Assembly: GCA_018287875.1 (NCBI GenBank) | Contig: JAGVVL010000001.1 | Coordinates: 2,666,001 to 2,730,000 of the forward strand | Length of the DNA stretch: 64,000 bases | Source of the DNA: Nigrospora sphaerica | Taxonomy: Eukaryota; Ascomycota; Sordariomycetes; Amphisphaeriales; Apiosporaceae | Reading direction: 5' to 3' | Shown: positions 55,248 through 64,000 of the stretch, one piece after another | How the letters are laid out: every line of letters begins with the position of its first letter | How positions within the stretch are numbered: the stretch's first letter is position 1 | Translations under genes and position numbers: made by a program | The notes under the pieces: model-generated | Told to the model about the DNA's origin: nothing | Seen by the model: the letters and a program-made list of their open reading frames with translations, nothing else | The model's database searches: none

Positions 55248-58200
55248 GGTGGATGTGTGTTGGATGATTGCGAAAGCAGGCTACGGACAGCAAACGAGGG
55301 GAATAAACGGCGATGGGACTTGTCGCCCTCCAAGATCGTGGGGATGGCAGCTTTGGAGAGCTCCCCGCTCCCAGTCTCGTGCGCTACCCCACACGTTTTC
55401 CCCTCGAACGATATCTCGTGGCCGGGGCGCCCAAAGTTCCCCGCCGGTTTTCCGCCGGCCACCTGATAGCTCCGGCTGAAAAAAGGGGCTGCCTGATAGA
55501 ATATATGGCGAGAAGGCGAAAGGAAGAAATGAGGTGGACGGTGATCGATCACGAATGTTGTCGCCGAGCCCGGTTTGGCATGAAGGCCGCAAGAGGCAAC
55601 CTCACTTTCGGTCGTAGTCGAGGCGTACCTGCCTGCAGCAGTACCCAACCTGGCGGGGGTTGAATCACATGCAGGGGTGGCTTATGAGGTCATCCTAGCT
55701 TCCACCCGGCAGCTCAATTGGCGACATAAGTAAGTACTCGTGCATAAATGAGTTATGCATACTTAGCATAATGCTGATTCTGGACTGTGCACGGAGAACC
55801 AACATCGTTCGGATCCGTACAAAGCACATCTCTACCCCGTGGCTCCGCCAGACGCCGAAAGGCGACACTGGTGGATCGTGACTGGCCAGTCATTCTATCC
55901 ATGGGTCGATGCTGGATAGCCCGACAATCCAGCCCCAGCTACAGTAATATATCAGCAGAAAAGCCGAGGCAAGAGAGCTCTGCCCGCAAGTGTAAAGGCA
56001 GGTTACCCGAGATGAAGCCGATTTAGTATGAGATACCGGAGGCGTACGGGCACATTTGTAGTACTTCCTGATCGCACAGAGTGCACTCGGTACTGTGTAT
56101 GATCCAGCGTGCGGGGTCTGTTGGAACCTTGCTGCCGATCTACGGCTCGGTAGTAGCAAGCCCTGCAAATGGATCACGGAAGGGCGAGGGCAAATTCGTT
56201 TCTGTGGTTGGGCGCCCCTGGCCGGAGGGCTTCCGAGGGCGTCAGAGAGGGCTGGAACGCTCGCTGGAGCGGTCGTCTGCCGACGCCCACGGGTAGTTAA
56301 ATCCAACGACATGCCCATATCAGAATTGAGCGGGTTGCGCCACACAGCCGTGCTTGCGGGCTCCTACCGTCTCTCTCCCAGTGGGGACTTTCCTGGATGC
56401 TCTGCCGGCTGGGCGAAAGGCGCCCGGAAGGGGGGTCCGTCTCCGGGAGACGGCCAGCTGGACGGTGAGACCTTTTCCCCTGCAGCAACCGCCAAGCGCC
56501 CTAGTTTCGAGCCCAGATCCCATCGCGAACGGTCGTGCCACCGTCTTCCGACGGCTACGGTGGTGCCCCCGGCGCACCAAGAAACTGCGACCGAATGCCC
56601 TAGTCTCCCACGCTGTCGGGCAGTGACCCCCAGGCCCTCGGGCCAATCATGTACTCCGGACGAAGCAAAGCCTCCATGGCGCAACCATCACTAACCCATC
56701 GCCCGCACCGTTTCGGATTCCTGGCCTTCGATCGGCTGACTGGGCCGGCGGTTTGCCATCACGGCCAAATGCCGCGGCTTGTGCCCGGCCGGCCACCGTA
56801 CCAAGCGGCGCCTTGGCCGGATTCAGCTACCCTAGCGGCTGACGCGTTGCGTCTACGTAGCAGTGGGCGGATGGTCGAGACGGTCTTGAACAACGCAAAC
56901 GGACAGAGTCGCCGCCCTTGGCCCGTTACGTCATCCGAGCCCATTCGTCGGCCCGCCCGGGTCATCAAGGGCGCAAGGCTTTCCTTCCGTACCGGAACGA
57001 CGCGGACGCCTCGAGAGACTGCAAGGCCTGCCTGTCTGCCTGCCTTCTCCTGCTAATGATACGGATGCCAGTCCTCTTTGAGCAACCCTGGCGCGGCGCC
57101 TGGCGCAAAATGTCCCAGCCCATATGAAGCCATTCAGCCGCTGCCCGCTCACCTCCGCACCGATAACAGTGCAATTGACCATCTATAACACAACTATTGT
57201 TAGGGGGTGGGACCTTAGGCAATTCGCTGGGCCACCAGCAGCTGCTGCGGTGCTTGCTTCCATTTATCCTAACCAGTCTCCCCGGGCTATTCGCGGACTG
57301 TGAGGACCACCTCGCCGCCCGGTACGTAGTCTCACGAGCTCGGCAGGGCTACCTTAGCAGCTTAGGTGGGATGGAGAGGTAGGGATCCTCTTCCGTTGAG
57401 CTTTCCATCCACGGGCGCTGATAGGGCGGCCCTCACATCCCGCTCCCACCTGCCAATACCCCGCCCAGCCGCTGAGCCGAGCACGTCACCCTCGGCGATG
57501 GACGTTGTCATGTCAGAGAAGCAGGGGCTCTCCTGCGGGGGTGGCTGCTCTGGACGATGGATGTTGTGTGATATGAGACGGAAAACCAGTTCGCTAGCTA
57601 AACCCCCACTTCTCGGGGCGCCGGCAGTTGGCATTACCAGGTGACTGTTTGCTCATCATCGTATAACCATGTAGGCAGCCAGTGTTAAGACTTGCCGGCA
57701 GCTTGGCCGCGCGTTACAAGGGCCGCTTGAGACGGTGTTATCGAGCTTGGCAACCGGCCGGCCCATCACTGCCCGCCCAATCGTCCCTGATGGCCTGTTT
57801 GGTATAGTGCGCATGTGCAAGCTGCTGCATGCGTCTTCGGAAGCGGAGGCGCTTAGTCGTTACGAGCCCACCCCGAGATGCAACACGTACGACGACCAAA
57901 GGCGACAGATGGGGGAGAACGGGGCCACTCGCCAAGGGGCTGGTTACCCGCCGGCTGCCCGTTTATCTTTTTGTTTCTGATTGGTTCTAGAGTCCGAGTT
58001 TACGGACTGGGAGAACGAGAACAATGACAGAACGAATACTTTGTAAATCGGTTTCTCCTGGAGCCCTGAACTCCCCTGAGCCATGGGTGTAGCTGCTCGC
58101 CCCGTTTCCATTCCCAACCCTGCCTGCTGCCCGGGAGCCGGGCTGCGGCCGCTGTGACGCGAAAGCTCTGCAATTCGACCCACAGGACGACCGGATTTAG

Positions 58201-59081
58201 TATGCGGCTTGCTTCTGATGAGCAGCTACAGCTGCGCTGCTGGGTTGAGTCTCACCCACAGCCGCGACGAGACAACGCGGAAAAGCTGAGGCCATGGGGC
58301 TTCGTGAGCGTTCTCTCCGGCACTCCACCTGGGCAATTGTGGAGGACTAGAGGTCATATGAGAATAGCAGTTTAGTCGCTAGTTATGAAATCCAGCTGCC
58401 GTAGCAGACCGATTCTGGATCGAGAAGCTGATCAGTTTCAATACCGTATACCCCGTCTGGAACCTGCTGGTCTCGCCCCATCCGTATGCCAACGCCTGTG
58501 CCGTGCAGTCCATGATGGCTTGGTAACCAATCGAACATTGTACCAGACAGAACTTCTCGGACGCGCGCCTGCGATGCAGACACGGTGTTTTCCCTTTGTC
58601 GTTCGTGAGCCTAAGCTCCCCCAAGCTCCCCATCCACCCCGTCCCGCAAGGGACAGAGCCCCGCCCCAAATTCTTTTCTTTGCCCCTTTTACGCCACAGC
58701 GGCTTCAACACCGCCCCAGTGTCCCTTAATTCGATAAACGTGATTTCTCATGATGATTCGTAAGTGCGCTTCGCGCATAGCGGCATAGTCGAGGCGGTAA
58801 TTTCATGGTTCCGAACGCCTGCCCTGTCCGAGCCCAGTCGCTGAGCTTCCAATGCTGTAAAAATCGACGCCAACTCCTTGCTTCCCTTTCCTGCGCCGGA
58901 AAAAAATAATGTAACGTGACTTCGTTCCGAGAGCCCCAAAACGTATTGTGCGGTGAACCCGAGGGAATCCCGCGACGTGAAAAGGTCCAAAATAATCGTC
59001 TCCGGGTGTCTCGCCGATCCCGACCATGCCGTGGCAGGCGAGCAATCCCACCATCGGCCATCGAAATCTCAAGGAACGCCG
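55248..59081. other. Gene-free stretch of ~3.8 kb
   Basis: The proximal part is the galactokinase promoter. GC-rich blocks around 56,200-57,050 give overlapping frames of up to ~200 codons on both strands, without motif or consistent splice signals. TAAGTA/GTACTT-type words occur near 55,727-55,760. I see no supported gene. Confidence 0.4.
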
Positions 59082-59843
59082 TCAACCAACCCTCCCAGCC
59101 GCCCCTGCAATATACGAGTTGATTGGAGCAAAGTTGCAGCTGCCGTGGCGTAGTATCTCGTGCTTGAGCATTAGAACCTCGGAGCGCAGAGCCTCGGCCG
59201 AGTCATGGAGGATGCTGTTCTGGACCTGCAGCATGCGTCGCCGCTCCTCCAGCTGTCGCTCCTCGATCTTCTTCTTCTTTCGACATTTGCTTGCGGCGAG
59301 ACGGTTTTTCTCGCGTCCGATATCCGTCGACGTGACGGAGGACGTGCGTCTATTGCCTCTTGACGATGACTTCTCCGCGGCCCGTGGCTGGCTCCCTACC
59401 GGCGCTGAGCCCCTGCATACGATCTCCGGGTCTATATCCTCGGGCGTGACCCCCGACGCCGTGGTGGCGGGCTGGTGGTGGCGGGCTCAGTCAGTCCTGT
59501 TGGGTTGCATGAGTCGGGGGGGGGGAGGGAGCATTGGATCACAAGGAAACCAGACGGGCAGGGAGGGGTTTCAACGCACCGAGCCCGAATGGGACCATTT
59601 TTGCGCGTCAGCTTGGCCACTGTTTTCTGTTTTCACAATGGATTCCGTCAAGTCTGAAGACTCTGGCGATGGAGGAATGTACCCTGCAGTTCGTGCCCAG
59701 AACATGTTGGGCGCGGCGCACAAGTCGTCGCTGCTGCTGCTGCCAGTACTGCCGAGAGGCAGATTGTGGTTGAGTAAAGCCGGGTCGAAGACGGCGGTCG
59801 AGCCGAGGCCTCCATAGCCAGCCGGCGGGGTGCTGAGCTCCAT
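59082..59843 (-). CDS. bZIP transcription factor (ATF/CREB-like)
   Basis: Two exons, 59843-59580 and 59471-59082, give 217 residues and keep frame through a GTGCGT donor and CACCAG acceptor. The N-terminal exon is Ser/Gly/Pro-rich without a domain (ELSTPPAGYGGLGSTAVFD). Exon 2 contains the basic region GREKNRLAASKCRKKKKIEE, fitting N-x2-A-A-S-x-C-R of the ATF/CREB class. It is followed by a leucine-zipper-like helix with heptad hydrophobics (RRRMLQVQNSILHDSAEALR and SEVLMLKHEIL) and a tail RHGSCNFAPINSYI, which is well conserved in fungal bZIPs of this group. It should bind CRE-like sites as a dimer in the nucleus. The protein is short for an AtfA orthologue and lacks the usual N-terminal Aft1 domains, so it is more likely a Pcr1/Atf-like partner factor. 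The target genes are unknown. Confidence 0.87.
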
Positions 59844-62800
59844 GGCGATGGATTCAACTTCACGTGGGTGTTTGCTTTGCTTAAAAAAAAATAGCCGGGC
59901 CGTGATGGTTTGTGAGGGGCGTGTCGTTGCGGGATGTAATTTTGTGAGAGCGGCGTGGTAGCGACGGGCGGCTGGCCGCAGGTACTTCTTTTAAGAGAGC
60001 ATTACACACAGGTACGCAGGTACTTATGGGCGTGTGCAAGGATGGAGAGAGAAAACTGAATGCAGATGAAGAGCGATAGGACAGTTACTGGAGGTCTGAC
60101 ATCACCCCCCCCTCCCTCCCCCCGAAATCATGAGCTGTGCCAGGCCCAATGAAGCTGGCCAGGATGGCGGCCGGGGCATGTGCTATGCGACAGATGTACC
60201 GACACGGCGTGTACCTGGGAAGAGCGAAAACGGCGCCAGTACCTGGAGACGGAGTAGTAGCTCCGGTGGGTGCGCTGCCGGGACGGGGCGAGGAGCCGCG
60301 GAAAACGGTGTACAGGCAGGGCGGAAGGGTAGGCAGGGCGGAAGGCCTACGAAAGTGGAATTGCAGCCTTCGGTCTCTCAAGAGGAGGCTCGTCGCACGA
60401 GAATCCGACAAGTACCTGGAACTTGCGACGGTTGTACACCCTGCAAATGTGATAGTGCTCGGCATCCTTCAACCTCCCTCCCTCCCTCCCCTCCCACCCT
60501 ATGCAGGATCGGTGCCCGCCCGTCCGCCGGCTAGGTCATTATATAGGGGTGAAGCTGTGGACGAATCCGCGGGCCCAAAGTCCGCTCGCGACCACCAACA
60601 GCTTCGAGTAGGGCAGTTATTAGGTTGGTAGTATGGATCCCCATAGTTGGCCAGCTAGGAAGTAGCCCGTCCGGGCATCAGGTGGCGAAGGCAGAACGGC
60701 TGGGCCACACCCCTGCCCGTGCTGCCGCAGTGGGAGACTCTAACTACCCAATTAGTGGCAACTTTCGGCGGACCTCTTGGCAAGTCGGGGTTGAATTAGT
60801 CGTCTCCCAAGCGGCAGCCGGCAAGCGTCCCTTTGCGCGCCTCAGGCACTGGCACTGGCACCCTGCCTAGGTAAGTAGGTGCTTTTCGGCTCGCAATGGC
60901 GGAGCACGCTCAGAAGCCACGCGTCCGCGTGTCAGCCCATCACAGGGCTCCCCGTGTAGAGTTGACAGAAAAGGACAGGAGCCAGGCAGCGGCGATGCCT
61001 GCCTTAGACCAAACGGCTCGTCCGGGCAGGAGGAATGGGCTGCCGGTAGAGTTTGGTTGATAGGCAGGCGAAGTAGGTAGGAACCAACGGTGCTCACGCA
61101 GCTGCAAGGTCCATATACACCTACCGTGTTGGAGGGATGAAAGACTGGAACTGCGTGTTCGCGTACGCCTACCGTCTCAGCGTGCCTGGGGCTGGCCGGG
61201 AACCCGCCCAGGTTGCGCCCCCCCCCCCCCCCCGTCGAGCGGAGCCGAGGACGGTGGAGAGGAACACCTATCCCTCTGCGGCGGCGGGCGTTCATTGGAG
61301 GGAACCGGTAGTTCACGGGTGGGTGTCGTTTGCCGTCGCACGAGTAAGTGGCATCGATGATAATCGGGCAGCCCGCTGGGGGCGCCGGACCCTTTGCAAA
61401 ACTGGGAACCCGGTACCGTCCGCGCAGCCACTGCCCGTCGCGACCTCGCAGCCAGCGATCATTGCTGTACGTTACATAGGCGTGCTGCTCTTCAGTCGAC
61501 AAGGGCGCGCGCCGACGGGAAACGAAGCTGTGTGGGTGGAGTGGAGTGCGACGCGTCTAGGAACTGCCGTATGCCTCCAGCTGCCTTCTACTGTGCTTGA
61601 CACCGAAAGTGAGCGGCCCCGGGGTGGGTATCGGTCCTGGCTCTCATATCTGCACCATTTTCGAATAAACCGACCTATGCTGCTCATAAGACCATCATAA
61701 ATCACTCATAAATCTCATGAAAGCAACTGCACTGGCTACCTAAGCCGCTTTTAACTAGGTAGTCTGATCTACCCACCCATCACCAGCTACCTAAAGGCAG
61801 GTAAGAGTGGGGCCACTCACTTACCATGGAGACCACAGTACTTACCTAAACGGAGCCCGAAGCCAGCCGGCAAGTCGCTTGGGGACGAGGTAACCTGTAC
61901 GTCTCAATCAGGATCGGGGTGTTCGGCTTCAGCGCTTAACGGGGCCGAATACGGTCCAATAACTGATGAAAAAATGGATTCGACCACCAAACCTGGTCTC
62001 GGACTGAGTCCTCGGTACATCAATGGTTAGGTAGTCTATGTACTTAAGTAGTTACTCCGCCCCTTGACGGCGGGCTGATGGGTCCGTTATGGATGGGATT
62101 GATTGGATGGGCGGTTTTGGCTTAATAATTGGCTGTACCCTCGGAGTCGTCCGACGCTTCTTATTGGCCAGCGGTGATTGACAGGGGTGCATCAGTTGCT
62201 CGGCTATCAAGCATCGGGAAACTATACCTCCCATTCGTCCACTCCGCCATTCATATTTCGCAGTCTGTCATGGTCCGTCTGGGATACGGCCTTCCAAGGG
62301 CAGCTATGAGCCCCTGCTGATGCTACCCGAACGGTTTCGCCCTTCCAGGTGGTCGTCGTCATCCGAAAGCGTTTTGTGCACTTTGTTTTCCATATGAACC
62401 ACATAATTACCTAGCTCGGCCTGTATTCTGGGGGAATGCCTAGGCATCGAGGGTCACCAAAGTCAAACCCGTAGAGACGTGTAACCGATGTCCCTCTTGG
62501 CGTCATGGCGACCTTTTCAGGTTTGCGTCGTCTCGAGTCTGTGCTCAATGGGTGCTTTACGCTGGGAAACAAACCTCGGTACTGGATGGGGAGTGGAAGA
62601 AAGCTCCACTGCACGATGCTCTCAATATTGGACGGACTGGGTATAGGCGTGGCCCTTGGGTGGTTTTATTTTAAACGGTGCAGCTGCTTGCTTTCTAGTG
62701 CATCCTTTCACTCCGTACAAATATCCTCAAGCTTACTGTCCACCCTCTGTACTCAAAACGGGAGGTGGGTATGATACTGGTTATGCCAGCTTAGCCATGG

Positions 62801-63740
62801 ACCAGGGGCGTCAAGACACCATCGTCGCCGCCCAACAAACGGATTGCTTCACGCCGCCCTGGCCGGACAGGGCAACTTTTGCTCCATACCTAGCACCCAT
62901 CGGTGGCGCCGTTTTCAAGCAGTTTAATTGATATGGGAAGTGGTCTCCGCTCTCATCCTTTCGCCGTTCCTGACAGTGCCCAACGTAGTTGTAGTGGTTT
63001 TAGGAACTGCCATCAAAACAATAAGAATGATTGGGAAGCCCCCCTCTCTAGATTAATACCGTGGGTGTTACCGGTGCTGACCAGTAGACCTTGATCGGAA
63101 CCTTCCCCGTCTCCAAGCCCCAAGTGAGTAGTAGTGTGGAGATCATCTCCTGAGCCAGCCAGCCCTGCTGGAGGGGCAGTATCCTCCGTCGAATACGTTT
63201 TTCTATACAAGTAGTTTTTTCACCAGGATAATTACGTTGGTTTCAGTGACGCGATCCGTCTCCGTAACCACAGCGGCAGGATGCCACGCTTCATCAAGTT
63301 CTCGGGCGATTTTCTGTTGTACACCAAACACAGCCCATTGCCGGTAAGTACACTTTCGCAAACCCCGACAACTATTCGCTTTCTGCCTCACGGTCAACGG
63401 TGTCAACTCCAAGTTCTTTTTTATCTGGACGGCTACCTTCTGTATCCCTTCCAAACGGTGGCGCCAGACAACGTAATTATTCCCGAGTTCCGTGGAGCCC
63501 GTTGGATTTTCGCGGCCCTCGTCGTCTGGGGTTTCCTTTCTTCTTTGTTTCCCAGCCCCTCATGCCGCCGGCAGTTGTTAAACATGTGATATCAGATGGA
63601 GAGTTCTTCACACGAGAAGCAATCGGTCCAACCCATAGCACACGTTTACTAGCCAGTCGCGGTTCTAGCTACTGATACCTTGGGACACGAGTGGACCATC
63701 GCAACCACTGTAGAAAACGCTTCCTGCACTGGCCACTTCA
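59844..63740. other. Gene-free stretch of ~3.9 kb
   Basis: Many short frames but none with a motif. A 16-bp C run lies at 61,218-61,233. A dense cluster of TACCTA/TAGGTA/CTTACC words lies at about 61,735-62,050. No transposon ends were recognised. Confidence 0.45.
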
Positions 63741-63764
63741 GTGATTACTTACCTCGCAACATCC

Positions 63765-63992
63765 ATGCATCGGCGATGGTTCTTGGCCCTTTCGGTCGTC
63801 GGTGCCCAGGTCGTGGCAGACTCGTATAACCTGCTTATCCACGAATGGGACGCAAGACGGCAAAGCCACACAACGCCGTCATTCGTCTGGCATTGGGAAG
63901 GGGAGGTGGAGATAGGATCGACGCCGTCTCAAGTTTTTCGGTTTTGGTTTTACGTACGCAATCAGTCGAACAAAACGTATGGGTGTAGCTGA
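63765..63992 (+). CDS. Possible small secreted protein (doubtful)
   Basis: An ATG at 63765 opens 75 codons beginning MHRRWFLALSVVGAQVVADS, which resembles a signal peptide, and ends at TGA 63990-63992. No cysteine framework or known domain follows, and there is no conservation evidence. It could equally be the first exon of a gene continuing past the right edge, or a chance frame. Confidence 0.2.
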   Translation: MHRRWFLALSVVGAQVVADSYNLLIHEWDARRQSHTTPSFVWHWEGEVEIGSTPSQVFRFWFYVRNQSNKTYGCS

Positions 63993-64000
63993 CTTTCTCC

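Noticed and set aside
56095..56694. 199-codon plus-strand frame with overlapping minus frames
   Set aside because: All frames of this GC-rich block are long on both strands, with no recognisable family or splice structure. It is treated as non-coding.
60867..61502. 211-codon minus-strand frame
   Set aside because: Low-complexity Arg/Pro/Gly peptide spanning a 16-bp C homopolymer, with an overlapping plus-strand frame. No conserved motif.

Overview
The window looks like a filamentous ascomycete chromosome segment (Pezizomycotina, most likely Sordariomycetes). Genes carry short introns of about 40-100 bp with GT...CTRAC...AG signals. There is a DIM-2-type DNA methyltransferase, a NACHT-WD40 NOD-like receptor, a CFEM protein and a LaeA-like methyltransferase. 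Gene density is low, with several 2-4 kb gene-free stretches. I found no tRNA, rRNA, CRISPR or intact transposon.

Layout. 1-6.2 kb: the start of dim-2 runs off the left edge, followed by a divergent pair of mitochondrial genes (DUF155/RMND1-like and a PPR-like protein). 6.7-15.3 kb: three minus-strand enzyme genes (LaeA-like methyltransferase, phenol-hydroxylase-type FAD monooxygenase, PLP group II decarboxylase). 16.4-28.9 kb: housekeeping genes (VanZ-like membrane protein, SAGA subunit Spt7, cytosolic serine hydroxymethyltransferase, RWD/DUF1115 protein), with an orphan first exon of an MFS transporter. 29.5-39 kb: a CFEM secreted protein between two copies of a 46-bp repeat, the vacuolar aspartic protease and a SET-MYND protein. 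40.7-41.7 kb: a 14-bp minisatellite between short inverted repeats. 42.5-50 kb: an NLR, a DUF6601-type membrane protein and a SesB-like serine hydrolase. 51-59.8 kb: a membrane-anchored fucose-lectin-like protein, galactokinase and a bZIP factor. From 59.8 kb to the right edge I see almost nothing.

The most interesting locus is 42.5-50 kb. The NLR has no conventional effector domain. Its short N-terminus carries a 22-residue Gly/Asn-rich segment. The neighbouring alpha/beta hydrolase, once its last intron is removed, continues into a C-terminal segment of the same length that matches the NLR segment without gaps at 9 of 22 positions (pattern F-x5-[VI]-SGG-x3-[IL]-x-N-x-M-N-x-Q-P). This is the architecture of fungal amyloid-signalling NLR/effector pairs such as NWD2/HET-S and PNT1/HELLP/SBP, so the pair is a candidate programmed-cell-death or allorecognition module. 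The hydrolase gene also shows possible decay: an unclear start, a GC-AG intron, Pro after the nucleophile Ser and no stop soon after the motif.

Gene models were assembled by eye from reading frames, splice signals and family resemblance. Where I give exon positions, the frame was checked across each junction unless stated otherwise.
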